A stretch of 64,000 nucleotides of DNA from Patiria miniata (GCF_015706575.1 NW_024037059.1:30762129-30826128); one strand, 5' to 3'. Shown: positions 1 to 11,851, counted from the stretch's first letter. Numbers and translations are program-made. Notes: generated from the letters alone by a model not told the origin.

Positions 1-180
1 GCTTTATGTGGCCTCTCTGGACTCCCATATATTTGCACTAAGTTTAGTCGGGCACCATTTGCAGTCATCGGCCGACATTTGAAGCCAAAAAATCAGGTAA
101 AAAAAAAAAAAAAGCCGCGTCACCGCACCACTTTTTGGGCAAGCTCCATACCAGAAACCGGAGACTTTTTTGGGGGCCTA
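1..180 (+). repeat. Dispersed repeat, second copy at 49069-49253
   Basis: The first 180 bases recur almost unchanged inside gene B intron 2 (49069-49253), including an internal A-run and the end CCGGAGACTTTTTT. The left part is cut by the window edge. No coding sequence or TIR is recognisable; probably a fragment of an unclassified interspersed repeat. Confidence 0.8.
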
Positions 181-352
181 ATTTGTTTGTTTTTTAATCA
201 CCTTCATGGTCATCTTTATGGTCTTTAACTTTTACATGGGATAATCGGTGTAGCGAATATGCTCAATATTGGATTTCAAAAAATTTTGATTATTTAAAAT
301 TCTGATATCGATGGTGCTTATGCTTATGGACAAAGTATGCCAATGTGAAAAG

Positions 353-780
353 TGAAAGTTAACACTGCGAATGGGAATGAGAGATTTTGTGGAAAGAATT
401 AGTATTCGCATTCATGAAAATATTTACCCATCTGTGTGAAAAGGCGTGAAAATGTTTTCCCATTTGTGTGAAAAGGGTGAAAATGTTTTCCCACTTTTGT
501 GAAGAGGCTCGAAAATGTTTTCCCACGTGTGTGAAAAGGCTCGAAAATGTTTTCCCACGTGTGTGAAAAGGGTGAAAATGTTTTCCCACTTTTGTAAAAA
601 GGTCCAAAATGTTTTCCCACATGTGTGAAAAGGCGTGAAAATGTTTTCCCACGTGTGTGAAAAGGCGTGAAAAGGTTTGTCCACTGTGGGAAATTCTTTT
701 CACATTTAGTGAAATAAAAATGAATTCCTTGGGAAGACAAAAAGTGTGAAGAGAAATTCCCATTCCCAGGTTAACTTTCA
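353..780. mobile_element. TIR element with internal minisatellite
   Basis: Ends GAAAGTTAACACTGCGAATG and, inverted, GAAAGTTAACCTGGGAATGG form terminal repeats of about 25 bp. Between them (420-680) lie about eight tandem units of 30-32 bp around AAAATGTTTTCCCAC. No clear target duplication. The long open frames here are by-products of the periodicity. Confidence 0.55.
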
Positions 781-1786
781 ATAGCAATGTACTGCACATG
801 TGCACACGTACACTCTGTACACTTGGAAGTATTTTTCCCCCACACATGTAAGTCTTACTTAGCGTAATAACTTTCCACATGTACATGTACATGTACAGGC
901 ACACTGAAGATGTGAACTGAAAGTTAGGATTCAAGGATTTAGGATTAAATGTAAGTTTACACGTATTACTAACACTGTTTCCAACTCAAACGACCATCCT
1001 TACATTGGAAATTTCCAGAGTTTTCTTATTTTTTTAAATAATTTGTTTTGCCCTTTGTTGGAAGGGGGTAGAATATTAGACTACCTAAATTACATTACCG
1101 GTATGTCTCCAATGTGTATGTATGTCTCCAATGTGTACGTATGTTCACAATTTACAGAGATACAATGTACACGTACATTCTGTGCCCGACATCAGTTAGA
1201 GGCAATTTTTACAATTTATTGGAAACTTAGAACTATTATTAGGTAGTAACCACAGGGACATTATCCATTTTAGCATATTTTGCAAACAATTCACTCTTTT
1301 TTTTTTGCGCACAGTCTACATGGACCAAACATTCCAAACTTGGAAAAAGTCTATGTGAAGCTAAGGATGTACGGTAGGAAGCCTAACTCTGGCTGCCATA
1401 CCACACTGTCGATGACTCAGTGAACATAAACTCGGCCCTTACACACATGTACAAATGTACACGTACATGTACATGTACATCTACATGAACGCTGCACCGT
1501 ATTACACACATGCGCGACGTTTTCCCCATAACACAACATCTGTCAGCGGGCAGGGAGGCAGCCCAAGAATGATAGAATGCCAATCGAGACACAGTTGATG
1601 AGAATGTCAGGCTTTGCTATTTATTTATTTGCTGGACCTGTTCTACCATGCAGTAAGTTGTGGATGTGTTCCGGGGATTTATAAACATGTGTAACAACTG
1701 CTATGATTTGTTCTCCAATCAAACAATCTAAGGATGTGACAGAAACGAAAAGAATTCTACATCCGTTTACAAATTTTCTACAACGT
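781..1786. other. No gene seen; TACATG-rich unique sequence
   Basis: Short runs of the self-complementary motif TACATGTACA occur near 875-895 and 1455-1480. I see no exon with usable splice sites and no bounded repeat. Confidence 0.4.
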
Positions 1787-2305
1787 TTAAAGCTATAGTC
1801 CATCATTTGCAGCCATCCAAAAAGTAACTGGCGTAATTATTGTTGAAAAACAAACTTGGTTGAAAGATAGTAACTGTAAGGGAACTAAACTCCCTGTGAA
1901 ATTATTCTTTCTGGGAAGCTGTCATTTTGAAGTAATCAACGAAAGAAGGTGCATCTTAAGACGCACCGTAGGAAAATTTAAATTAGTAGTTCGTTTTGTT
2001 ATTCGGCGAAGCGCGCCCAAGCATTGGCACGACGCACACGCGCGCGCGGTTGCTATAATTCGTCAGATCAGTGCGCGACGTCGCGTACAGCTGCAATTCG
2101 AAACAATTCAAAACATGATTCAGTAACTTTTGATTTGAAATTGAGATCCTAGAATGCTGTTTTTCGCGGAATATACAGCTGAAGCTTAGCTGAAACTTCA
2201 TCAGGTTAGTTGTTCAGCACCCTTCTTTAGATCTTGTCAGTGAGCACTTTTGTTGCTTCAAACGAACAAAATGCACAAATTACAAATGATTGACTATATC
2301 TTTAA
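1787..2305. mobile_element. TTAA-flanked MITE (ATAGTCCATCATTTG family), copy 1
   Basis: Begins TTAAAGCTATAGTCCATCAT and ends with the inverse, both bounded by TTAA, the target of piggyBac-type elements. Copies or relatives at 3062-3279, 25732-26578 and 50355-50966. No transposase. Confidence 0.7.
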
Positions 2306-3061
2306 ACAAAAGCGAATTATAAAATAGGGACCTACAATGTACATGTACACATATACAGACATGTATATAATACGTTCACACGATCTTCCTTTGAGTTTAA
2401 TAAACATACATAGCACAAATAAGTAATGATGTTTTCAAACACCGCGGTACTTGATTACATTCAGGGTACATGTACTGTAGTTAAGATTTTACTTTTCTAT
2501 GACTGCCTGCTATTTATTACGTCCATCATTGTTCATTTATCATGTCAATCACGTCAGTACATCTGCAGACATAATGGGCAGGCCTCAGCACTGTGACTGG
2601 CTAAACGTTTAAATGGTTCTTAAAATATTTGCTAAATGTTTACACACTTAAACGCAAAGTCACAACCTTAAAACAATTTGAATGCATGGTTCGTATACAA
2701 TGTAACCCCCCGAGGACCGACACACAAAGGGAAAACAACAGATCCTTTCAGTCCTCGGGGGTTCGGTCTTTTGTTCAAAATGGTCCTCTGTAGTAAGTTT
2801 GTGTGCTTAGTGTATGGGAGAGTGTTATACTACAAGGACAAAGGGAAACACAAAGCATTGTCCTCGAAAGTTAAATATCTTGAAATCATGAAAAATCAAG
2901 TGCAGATCCGGGGGGGGGGGGAGGGGGGAGGGGGGAGGGGGAGGGGGGAGGGGGAGGGGGAGGGGGAGGGGGGAGGGGGGAGGGGGCGGCAACAGGGGCC
3001 CATTCCCCCCCCCCAACACACCAAAAACGAACCCAATTTTTTTATAGAGGTACAGTTAGAG
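2306..3061. other. No gene; diverged direct repeat and GGGGGA tract
   Basis: 2715-2890 is a diverged direct copy of 16150-16320 (shared ACACAAAGGG and GGGAGAGTGTTATA). 2911-2990 is a GGGGGAG simple repeat that generates spurious Gly/Glu- and Pro-rich frames. Confidence 0.6.
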
Positions 3062-3279
3062 GTACAGTCCATCATTTGCAATTTATTTTTTAGACGCATT
3101 GTTGGAATGGCCTTCTTTCATTGTTTACTTCAATATGACAGCTTGCCAGAAATAATAATTTCACAGGGAGTTTAATCCCATTAATATCTTTAAACCAAGT
3201 ATGCTTTTCAACAATAATTACCGGTACGTCAGCTACTTTTTGGATACCGGTAGCTGCAAATGATGGACTGTAGCTTTAA
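3062..3279. mobile_element. TTAA MITE relative, one arm
   Basis: Matches one arm of the 50355-50966 hairpin in order (CTTGCCAGAAA, TTTCACAGGGAGTTTA, CAACAATAATTAC) and ends GGACTGTAGCTTTAA. Both outer ends carry the inverted TCCATCATTTGCA motif. Probably an internally deleted copy. Confidence 0.55.
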
Positions 3280-3289
3280 GTGACTTCGC

Positions 3290-3516
3290 AATAAAGGCAG
3301 GCAATGAATACACCACCCCACCATCTTTTCCCTAAAAAAAATTGGTTCAAGTGGTCCGAAATTGCCTCAGATCCCACCACAGAGCATCTACAATCTAAAA
3401 AATTGTCAGGGCCCTTAAGCCCTTAAAAAAATCAAAAAATTATTCCACGTTTTGGGGGAACCAACATTTTTTTTGCCTCCCCCCCCCCCACCAAAATTGT
3501 GTTCTGGATCCGCCCT
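3290..3516 (-). mobile_element. hAT-like MITE of the CAAGGGCGGATCCAG family (reverse copy)
   Basis: On the minus strand it starts CAAGGGCGGATCCAGAACAC at about 3516 and follows the 22137-22454 element through the GAGCATCTA/TAGATGCTC block. The distal terminus is eroded. Confidence 0.6.
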
Positions 3517-4239
3517 TGTGAAAAATCCTGAAAAAATGTCATTCCTGACATTACGACTTGTGTACATATGTACCGGTATGTTTGTAACTGTAGGATACAG
3601 CCAGACATGGTCACATCTGAAACAATTTGACATTTTAGGAAGGAGAAATGCCTCAGTTATTTGCTCATCAGAGAGCAAATCTTTGCTCAAATCCTTACAT
3701 CAGCAGCAAAAATACCAAACTACATACATGTGTGTAATGTGAACATGAAATGATATTATGACAGTCACCAGTCACCACAACAAAGTACAATGAAACTAAA
3801 AAATGAAACGAAACAAAAATGATTCAAAATATTACTTTACACAATCAAATACATTTAATAATATTGATAACAAAAACCACTATAAATTATTTCCTGTAAC
3901 TTTATGCTACAAGTCCTAATGAAACACAATGATGCTTGGCACAATAATGACACACATGACTCCCCCTCCGTCTGTGACTAATGTAATATTCTCAACACTT
4001 TCGCTTTACATATGTAAGTGTTAAGTGCTGGCGACATTGTGGATCAATATTTTTATGGAGGAACAAAGAGGGTGGATTTCGTTGAGTCATTTCAGACTCC
4101 AACTGCAGCTGGGTTGAAATGAGAAGTCAACCATTGCAAATGTAAGTGCACGTACACAGTACATGTGCAATGGAACAATGACAGCCATTTTTGTACAATG
4201 TACAAGTACATTTTATGAGCTTGCAGATGCCTTAAACAT

Positions 4240-5440
4240 GACTTGTATTTGAGTCACAAAAGATCAAGTCCGAGTTTGAGTCACCTCTTCTGAGTCCAAG
4301 TTTGAGTCCTGAGTCATGCAGGTCGAGTTCGAGTCCAAGTCGCAAATGTCGAGTCCGAATCCGAGTCACGAGTCACAAAAGTCAAGTTAGTCTAGGGGCT
4401 AGACGTTGTGGTTTGATGATTCACGATAACCCGCCGCGGCGATAACTCGCCGCCTCGAAAGGGCGTTTTCATGACCGACCAATATCACCCACGAACTCTT
4501 CAGAGCAACGTCTAGGGAAACTCATATCGGTTGTGTAATGCATGCGCACCTACCTTGGCTTATTATGCAGTGCACATTCAAAACACTTCATTGTAGTTCC
4601 AAAACAAACTCTTAAATTTCTTCCAGTAGTATAAAAAATTCAGCAAGACTTTTGTGCAACTTCACTGGTCAGCTCTTTTGTGGTGTGTAATGTGCGTGGG
4701 ACTGAAAATGGACCGTAATTGCCTGCAGAAGTAGCGCATGCGCACTAGTTTCGCTCATTTTTCGGGGGGAGATTTTACAAATTTCCCTAGACGTTGTTCC
4801 GACGGGTTCATGCGTGATAATGGTTGGTCATGATAACGCCCTCTCGCGGCAGCAGGCTATTGCAGCGGCAGGTTATCGCATATCATCAAACCATAACAAC
4901 GTCTAGCCCAAAGACTAAGGTCGAGTCCAAGTCCAAGTCCGGAGTCATGCAGGTTGACGAGTCACAAAGTTCAAGTCCGAATTTCGAGTCACAAAGGTCA
5001 AGTCCGAGTCACGAGTCACCTTTAAGCACTACATATTATAAGGTACTGCCTGGCAAGGCACCAGTGTCTGGAAAGGATAATTTGGTACCGACTGAACACC
5101 ATCAAGCTTGCATTTACGCAATATCAAGTGTAACAACCCGCTGGGGTACGTGTTTCGATACATTGATTTCCCAATCAATAAATCGGAAGCAAGCAAGCCA
5201 GCCGACACATGCTGTTTATGTACAGTACTAAGATGCGTTTCTTCTGCACCGCACTGACTGTATCGCTTGCTCAGGAAAGGATCGTCTTTAAAATAATTTG
5301 TAATCATATTGTTGGAAAGATAAGTGGTTTCTGGTAATTTTGGTGGAGTACCGAGTCACGCAGGTCGAGTCCAGTCCAACTCTTTTGTCATCATGACTCG
5401 AGCCACTGAAAATGGGACTCGAGACCGAGTCACACAACTC
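4240..5440. repeat. GAGTCCAAGTC-type minisatellite interrupted by a TIR element
   Basis: Degenerate ~12-bp units (GAGTCCGAGTCA, CAAGTCCGAGTT) occupy 4245-4385, 4912-5020 and 5350-5430. The array is split by the 4396-4909 element. Frames across it are not coding. Confidence 0.6.
4396..4909. mobile_element. TIR element inserted in the GAGTC array
   Basis: Starts GGCTAGACGTTGTGGTTTGA and ends with the inverse CAACGTCTAGCC. The two ends pair over about 80 bp with small gaps (GATAACC, GGGCGTT, TCATGACC shared). An internal CGTCTAGGGAAA near 4510 is inverted at 4782. No target duplication identified. Confidence 0.55.
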
Positions 5441-5481
5441 TGCTTGAAGCTTAATTATCGAAAACTTCAAACAAATCTTCC

Positions 5482-6003
5482 TTAAAGGGAAAATACAACA
5501 TTTGCAAACATCAAAAAATAAAACTACCAAATCATTTTGAAATACCTTGCTGGACTGTTAGTGAATGACAGTGTAAAGCATTCTGTAAAATCATGGCACC
5601 TGGTATACTGTCATTTTCAAGAAAAGTGGTATTTTTGTATCAATTTCCAACGCTGATCGGCCGATCAGCGTTGGAAAAAACTGGCTTTTTTTCAAATACT
5701 GGCCCCAGTTGACCATCGCACTTGTTTGCAATCGATTACACACCTATGAACGGGTACAAGCCAGCTAGACTGGTTCCCTGACCTTACAATTCCCCAATGT
5801 ATGTAAACTGCTCTGTTTCTTCTTAAATGGAGTCAGGGAACCAGACGACAGGAAAATGATTGTTTTCCTTGGTTTTTATAGCATCTTTGAACCCAAAACC
5901 TCAAAAAAGTCACTGTAACTATATTTGCTATATATTTCCAACCCCCCAATTCCATTCATTTCTGAAAATTACAGCAAAAGCAAATGATGTATATTCCCTT
6001 TAA
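5482..6003. mobile_element. piggyBac-like (TTAA) MITE, copy 1
   Basis: Bounded by TTAA at 5482-5485 and 6000-6003, with inverted ends AAAGGGAAAATACAACATTT and AAAGGGAATATACATCATTT. A full reverse copy is at 12985-13508 and diverged relatives at ~12265-12560 and ~15430-15810. A central palindrome GCTGATCGGCCGATCAGC sits near 5652. No transposase, so non-autonomous. Confidence 0.75.
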
Positions 6004-6066
6004 TTTTTCTCGGACCGTATAGTTGCTCTCTCTTGAAATTGTTGGTAAATAAAACATAATATTTAT

Positions 6067-6146
6067 AACATTGGCAAACGATTTTAAAATAATGATTTAG
6101 TGCTTATAAGCACTAAATCATTATTTTAAAATCGTTTGCCAATGTT
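6067..6146. repeat. Perfect 80-bp palindrome
   Basis: 40 bp starting AACATTGGCAAACG are followed with no spacer by their exact reverse complement; centre TGCTTA|TAAGCA at 6106/6107. Lies between a TTAA MITE and the FAK-like exon 2. Confidence 0.95.
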
Positions 6147-6231
6147 TCAAAAATGTGCATTTGTTTGTGTAAAGGGGGATGCTTGCCAGGTCTAGTACCC
6201 AATAACCCAAATGCAACACTACAACACTGAC

Positions 6232-6407
6232 CTCCATTCCAACGCTGGGTGTATCCTCTCATACTTGTGCTTGATCTGACCAATAGTCAGGTCCCGATGA
6301 AGCCAGTGGCTTTCTTCTGAGTGGGTGTGTTGGAGACGGATGGCAAAGCTACTCTGAAAGGCTCGGTCTCCTCTCGCTAGCTTGGCCACGACGGCGTGGA
6401 TGACACT
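6232..6407 (-). CDS. PTK2: FAK-like gene, second FERM exon (58 codons + 2 nt)
   Basis: On the minus strand the acceptor is TATCCCAG immediately before 6407 and the donor GTCAGT follows 6232. The exon reads SVIHAVVAKLARGDRAF and later SEESHWLHRDLTIG and KYERIHPALEW, ending in phase 2. The HWLH and KYE...EW residues are the conserved F1-lobe motifs of FAK and PYK2. The preceding intron is 3,676 bp and filled with short transposable elements. Confidence 0.75.
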
Positions 6408-9400
6408 CTGGGATACAACAGGTACACAAGGTTAAGAGGTTGTCGACTGCTAAACAAAATTTGTGTGAAAAGTTGTTTAACCCTAACCACCCTGAATCCT
6501 TCAAAATCCTCTTTGCCAAAGTGGAGGAATTTGGAGGATTGAGGTTACATGGCAAAAGTGCGTTACTTATTCCGTAGGATGCACTTTGTCAAGTTGGGCT
6601 GGACCTTGTGTTGTTTTGGTCAGCGATGCATAAATATAGGCCTGGATTATGCTTGAAATTCTCCGTACTGCTCCAGGATGTCATTGGCCAAGCCTCAACA
6701 TATTGACAGGATTTTGCAGGATTCAGGGAGTGGTCGCCCCTCCACGGACCATATTCAAGAAAGAATGGAGGAATTTGCAGGATTGAGGCTATGCTATTTT
6801 TCCACAAGGCCATTTGAAGGATTTTGCAGGATTGAGGCTACATCCTAGCAAAACGGCGTAGGAAGTTAGGGTTAAATTGTAGAATAGACTGATGTATTAC
6901 ATCTCATATGAACCAAATGTACTTTTGTTCATTGGTTGATGTTCAAAAGCAAAAGGGACATATATATATACAAATATAACATGGTTTGAGGGTGGACAGT
7001 CGATATTAGCTCCCCGGGGTATTGGAAGTTGACAAACTAGTTCCTAAGGCGAGGCTGAGGGAACTACATGTAGTTTGTCAACTTCCAATACCGAGGGGAG
7101 CTAATATCGACTGTCCACCCGAAATAAACCATGTTATATTTGTTTTACTACACCTCATACATATTCAGTTGCAGAATTTTGCCATTGCAGTATGCACCTC
7201 GCAAGCATAAAATCTTCAGAGAAACTTGTCCAACTCACCAAAAGAATATTATTGCTCAACCTCAGAAAAGTAGGGCCTAACTCCTAAGAGTTTATGCCAC
7301 ATTGAAAACAACTTAATTAGGAGGCATCTTTATTGGCCACAATATTTTCCAGTACGACATCAGCGAGTGGAAATTGCTGCATGACAATGCCCGAAACGAA
7401 CGGCAGGGAATACCCATCGCACAGTGGTTGCGTGCATTGGAGCAAGAAAATTGAATCACTCGCGCTTTGTTCGGACACTGTGCAGTCGACAGGGGACAAT
7501 TACGGGCATGTGTGCTCATAAATGCTTAGCAATTTCTCCTCGCGTAATCTTTAAATTTGCAACTTTTCAAACTGCATCATTTGCCATAAACCTTTGTCAA
7601 TCTCGGACGATCTACAGTCTTTGGTAGCAAACGGGGTATCAAAATGTAGCTAACAAACTTCCCCAAATGTGATACAAATGACGTTATCATTAGACGATCA
7701 GATTCAAAATTATGAGCCCTCCAATGAGTGTGGACTTTCTTTTTTTGCGGTGTTTATAACAACGCATGTTTGAATATGATAAAAATAGCATTTCCTGAAA
7801 AAATATCCTCGTGTATCAACTGTATATTAACAGTAATTTGATGATTATTACACATACATCCTCTTGCAAACTGAATCCTACAGTGTCAATGTGTAAAATA
7901 CTTCAAATGGTTTTCAATACGTGGTTGCCTTTGACACAATCACTTTCAGAGCAAGTTGATTAAACAACACACCTTAAATAAATATCCTTGTTTAAAACTT
8001 CGAAGGTCACAGGAACTGTAGCCTAGACCTGATTTTATCAGCATGTGCATTCACTTCCTTAACTAGGTTTATTTATATTTATCTAAATACCAGTATATCT
8101 AAATACCGGTATATACAGAGTGAGTAAAAAAACAACCCGAAACCCAAATGTCGGGACCATTGCTTTAGTGAAGTTCTGCATGTAGTACTTTCAAAATCTA
8201 GGATACGAAAGCCCAATTTTTTAAACACAACCACCATTTTAAAGTTCTGTCCACAGATCACAAAAAGGTAAACTTGTACTTTCAGCAAAACGAAAACAAA
8301 TCACACAGGGATGTGTGTGAATTATTTTCGTTTTGCTGAAAGAACACTCACCTTTTTGTGATCCGTGGACAGAACTTTAAAACGGTGGTTGTTTTTAAAA
8401 TGTCTGTAACTTGAAAAGTACATGAGTGATTTGAATGATTCTTGTACCAAAAGAACGCTTGTGAATTGGGCTTTCATACATGTATATATCCTAGATTTTG
8501 AAAGGGCTACACTATGTAGAATTTCATGAAAACAACAGTCCCGACATTTGGGTTTCGTTATTTTTTTTTATGTATACCGGTAAACGTACATGTACATGTA
8601 CAATTGTGTAAACGGTCCATGATTGTATGCAAAATCTTTTTTTGTGCATGCACTGTACCTGGAGTGAGAAAAATGACACAGCTACTTTTTTCTTTTTCTA
8701 AAAAAACTGCAATAATGGATAGGAGCCATTTGTTTTTTTAAACAAAGTTGACATTTTTAAAATTTGTTAAATTTTTGTTTTGTTTAAATTTGACATTTTG
8801 TTAAACCTTGTAAGAATGACAAATATTTGTGTAAAGTAACCTTGTGTGAAAAAGTGTGTTATCAAAGCTAAAGATTCTAACTTCATGTGTGTTCTGCTTC
8901 AAACGCTACATTGAACAGCCAAATTGCAATCAGTCTCACTGGAGAACTGTAGTTAGTCTTTAGAGAGTACAATTGTAAATTATGACTGTAATTTGGACAT
9001 GATCATTGTACTGTCACTCATCACAGCCGGTGAATATGGTAACTATATCCCTTGAATGAAAAGGTGTGATGCGACAATATGAAGATAGCTAACAGTAACA
9101 TATGGTTATGTTTATCTACTATAGCCCGACCCAACACCCCCCCCAAAAAAAAATTAACACCGAAAAGTGCAGTTAAAGCAGTAGTGCAGAAAATGGCAAC
9201 CTGCTTCACTGCTGAAGACACAATGGGGACATGTGTGGAACACAATGCAAAGAACCATCTGAAACCGCAGAATGACTGTGTCTCCCTACAGACAGTTTGG
9301 TTGCAAATTACAAAATGGTCTCAGCTCATCAGTTTCCATTCTGGGAGCGATGTTGTCCAACATGCATGCACGACAAACATTGTACTGTCAGTTTTAATAC

Positions 9401-10185
9401 TCAGGTGCATATGTGTTGCCTTTAAAACTTTAAAAATGCTAATTTAGGGTTAGCTTAAGCAAAATGTACTTCAAATCCTCAAATTGACGGGCGTTAACTG
9501 CTTAATATCCAGAGGAATGAACATATTTTAAGGCTAAACATTTATCAAACATTTACCATAACAAATTGTGCACTGTAGTCCTGTATGTGATGGCTCATTT
9601 TTGGCTTGGGCAGTTTTTCATATCTAAGTTCACCCTATTAACTCTAACCCCTTGAGCACTTTTACTAGAAAGTATCCTGAATCTACCAAAATCCATCAAT
9701 TTTGTCATGCAAAAATATTGGTGTCCTGAGACCATCAGAATCCACCAAGCTGTAGTATGTACTAGTATACCTCGTACAAACCAAACATATAGCCAAGGAG
9801 TTAAACTGTTGAGATCCTGAATCCATCCAAATCCCCCAACTTTTTCAATATGGAGGTATCCTAAATCTGCCGAAATAGGCCTACTCCAAAACAGGGGTGT
9901 GGATTTTGATGGATTCAGGTTATGGTTAATTTCTGTTTGCAAACATCAAAACCAAGGCCATGATCTCCATCGAGATCTCCAAAATACTTGACTTGAAATC
10001 CATAAGTAATGCCAAGTACCAGGATTTTTCAGTGTTTGTGTCCATAGGTAAGATACTTTACAACAACCGTCTAAGTTATTCACCTTGATGTCAGTTGTCT
10101 CCATGCATTTGACGGAGTTGAAGCTGCCGTTGGGCTGAAAGATCTTCAGCGTCAGCTTCTCGGCTCCCCTGTTTAAGGACGCCAT
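6232..10185 (-). CDS. PTK2: Focal adhesion kinase-like tyrosine kinase, N-terminal FERM exons (partial)
   Basis: Two minus-strand exons, 10185-10084 and 6407-6232, join in phase 0 to give 92 codons plus two bases of the next. The peptide starts MASLNRGAEKLTLKIFQ and continues through VKCMETTDIK into SVIHAVVAKL. It then shows the FAK/PYK2 FERM F1-lobe signature: RL-x-H-x(3)-EE-x-HWLH, then KYE-x(2)-HP-x(2)-EW. Human FAK has the same order (DATDVRGII, FRLSHLRSEEVHWLH, EKYELAHPPEEW). The family is a cytoplasmic non-receptor tyrosine kinase acting downstream of integrins; the FERM domain autoinhibits the kinase and targets it to membrane. Only about a tenth of the expected ~1,000 residues is visible. 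The rest of FERM, the kinase and FAT domains must lie beyond position 1, and I found no further exon in 1-6231. Orthology to FAK rather than PYK2 is not decidable; invertebrates usually have one gene. Confidence 0.72.
6477..6875. mobile_element. TTAACCCTAAC-ended MITE, copy 1
   Basis: Both ends are TTAACCCTAAC in inverted orientation. The body repeats the phrase AATCCTGCAAAATCCTC and its complement. A reverse-oriented copy is 11378-11804 and a diverged relative is ~9633-9930. Lies in intron 1 of the FAK-like gene. Confidence 0.65.
6978..7145. repeat. Hairpin MITE-like inverted repeat (~165 bp)
   Basis: Arms start CAAATATAACATGGTTT and run through GGTGGACAGTCGATATTAGC to TTGGAAGTTGACAAACTA, then return inverted around a ~35-nt loop. 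The arms are almost identical. Confidence 0.8.
7150..8100. other. No gene seen (FAK-like intron 1)
   Basis: Intronic between the two FAK-like exons. I find no exon, no bounded repeat and no RNA gene in this stretch. Confidence 0.35.
8104..8582. repeat. Long imperfect hairpin element (~480 bp)
   Basis: Outer ends TACCGGTATATACA are inverted. Inside, ACCCAAATGTCGGGAC, CAAAATCTAGGATA, AAAGTTCTGTCCAC and CTTTCAGCAAAACGAAAA all recur inverted around the centre near 8310. Confidence 0.75.
8583..9632. other. No gene seen (FAK-like intron 1)
   Basis: Unique intronic sequence with T-rich runs. A 122-codon open frame at 9079-9447 has no recognisable motifs and is not preferred as coding. Confidence 0.35.
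9633..9930. repeat. Diverged relative of the TTAACCCTAAC element
   Basis: Contains TTAACTCTAACCCC at one end, repeats of ATCCTGAATC and AATCCACCA, and GGATTCAGGTTATGGTTAA at the other. Organisation follows 6477-6875 but identity is low. Confidence 0.4.
10084..10185 (-). CDS. PTK2: FAK-like gene, start exon (34 codons)
   Basis: The exon runs from the ATG at 10185-10183 to a GTGAAT donor just below 10084, ending in phase 0. The start was chosen because it opens the FERM-like strand (LTLKIFQPNGSFNSVKC), and no upstream in-frame extension resembles the family. Vertebrate FAK has a longer N-terminal tail before this point, so the invertebrate form is short or an upstream exon exists. Upstream sequence holds an AGAGGGCGCTC motif common in this genome and no TATA box that I trust. 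Confidence 0.7.
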
Positions 10186-10640
10186 TGTAAGAGCGCCCTC
10201 TAGTCATCTATCGGTAGGTGCGAAAGCGTGGTTGCGTCAGACGATGAACAGGTGGTTGAGGCAAGAGGGATCTGGCCTGCATGGGAACATTAAGAACAAA
10301 ACAATGTTGGTCACTGTAAATTTCTGAGTGAGGCTAATTCAGACCAAGGCTGTTGTCAAATTGACTATTTGGTGCTTATGACAAATTAGCATTTGGACAA
10401 TGAATCGCTGCAGACTAAAACAACCCAACATTGACAGTCAAATACAAAATGTATGGGATTTAATGTATACATGTAAATACTGCAGTCTGTCCTGCAATCT
10501 CCGTGTCAAAACAACAGAAGACACATTGTGGTGTACGGTTCCAACAGCTTTCACATGATTGAGGGTAGTTTCATTACGGTGTTGGTGTACATGTGAACTG
10601 GCTTGCAAGTGTCACACTCAAGATTTGCATGAATAACAGT
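10186..10640. other. FAK-like upstream region
   Basis: Sequence immediately 5' of the FAK-like ATG on the minus strand. It should hold the 5' UTR and possibly a promoter or upstream exon. I see no TATA box or convincing motif. Confidence 0.3.
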
Positions 10641-11241
10641 AACTAAGCGGTTTTTATAATCATCCTTGTTTGGACATTTCTTGGAGAACAAAAAAAACTG
10701 AAATAAAAATTTTGTCACGGGAACTTTCCAGTTCAATTTGATACCTCACTTGGGAACACTGTGTAAGAAATAACGGGAGCACAAGCGCTGAAGCTCCTGA
10801 AACCCCAAAACAAAAAGTTACACTTAGCGAGATTTTCAATGAGCATTGCAACACACAATTGAACGTGGGGCCTGCATCACTGCATTTAATTGTGTTGCAA
10901 TGCCCATTGAAAATCTCACTGAGTGCAACTTTTATTTTGGGGGTTTCAGGAGCTTGAAGCACGCTGCGCATGCGAGACAGAAAACTCAGCAAAAATGCAC
11001 CGCACACGGGGATATCTTGTGAGCTACGTGCTGAGCAAACGGCCTCGAATGACTTTTTGCTCAGCACGTAGCTCTCGTGTACGACGAGTTTCAGCACTTG
11101 CGCTCTCGTTATTTCTTACACCGTGTTCCCAAGTGAGGTATCAAATTGAACCGGAAAGTTTCCATGACAAAACGTATATTTCAGAATTTTTGTTCACCGA
11201 GAAATGTCCAAACAAGGATGATTATAAAAACTACTTAGTTT
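10641..11241. repeat. ~600-bp inverted-repeat element
   Basis: Outer arms TTTATAATCATCCTTGTTTG and inverse (11207-11232), then CTTTCC, CAATTTGATACCTCACTTGG, and the inner arms AATGAGCATTGCAACACA pair around 10870. An inner hairpin GAGCTACGTGCTGAGCAAA (11020-11078) makes it asymmetric. Lies just upstream of the FAK-like start. Confidence 0.7.
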
Positions 11242-11377
11242 TGTGCCAGGCGTACATCCTTTGCAAATGTACACATTGTTGGATTAGTACAGGGCCCAGG
11301 GGGTTGAGTTCAGCAATGGTTTAATATCCAGCAGAATGCAAGATATATATTATACACAAATTACATGACATTGCACT

Positions 11378-11804
11378 TTAACCCTAACTCCCTAGACCTT
11401 TTCACTAGGATGTAGCCTCAATCCTGCAAAATCCTCCAATTGGCCTCAAGGAAAAATTGCACATGTAGCCTCAATCCTGCAAATTCCTCCATTAGGCCTA
11501 TGTCTTGAATATGGTCCTTGGAGGGGTGACCATTGCCTGAATCCTGCAAAATCCTGCAGCAGTGACTATCAATTTGTTGAAGCAGAGCCAGTGACATCCT
11601 GGAGCAGTACGGAGGATATCAAGCATAATCCAGGCCTACATGTATATTTATGCATGGCTGAGCAAAAACAACACAAGGTCCAGCCCAAGACCTTGACAAA
11701 GTGCATCCTACGAAATCAGTAGCGCACTTTTGCCAACCTCAATCCTCCAAATTCCTCCACTTTGGCTCAGAGGATTTTGAAAGATTCAGGGCGGTTAGGG
11801 TTAA
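11378..11804. mobile_element. TTAACCCTAAC-ended MITE, copy 2 (inverted)
   Basis: Reverse-oriented copy of 6477-6875 with TTAA at both ends and the same GCATAATCCAGGCCTA and ACAAAGTGCATCCTAC blocks. Confidence 0.65.
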
Positions 11805-11851
11805 TTTCAATCTAGTCGGACTAGACTGTCGTTTAAATTTGAAGAAGGCAG

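Noticed and set aside
359..934. 191-codon frame and overlapping 113- and 86-codon frames
   Set aside because: All lie on the AAAATGTTTTCCCAC minisatellite and are open in several frames at once.
2678..3175. 165-codon frame with Gly/Glu-rich segment
   Set aside because: Produced by the GGGGGA simple repeat; no domain and no splice context.
9079..9447. 122-codon plus-strand frame
   Set aside because: No recognisable motif or splice context, and it is antisense within a FAK-like intron.
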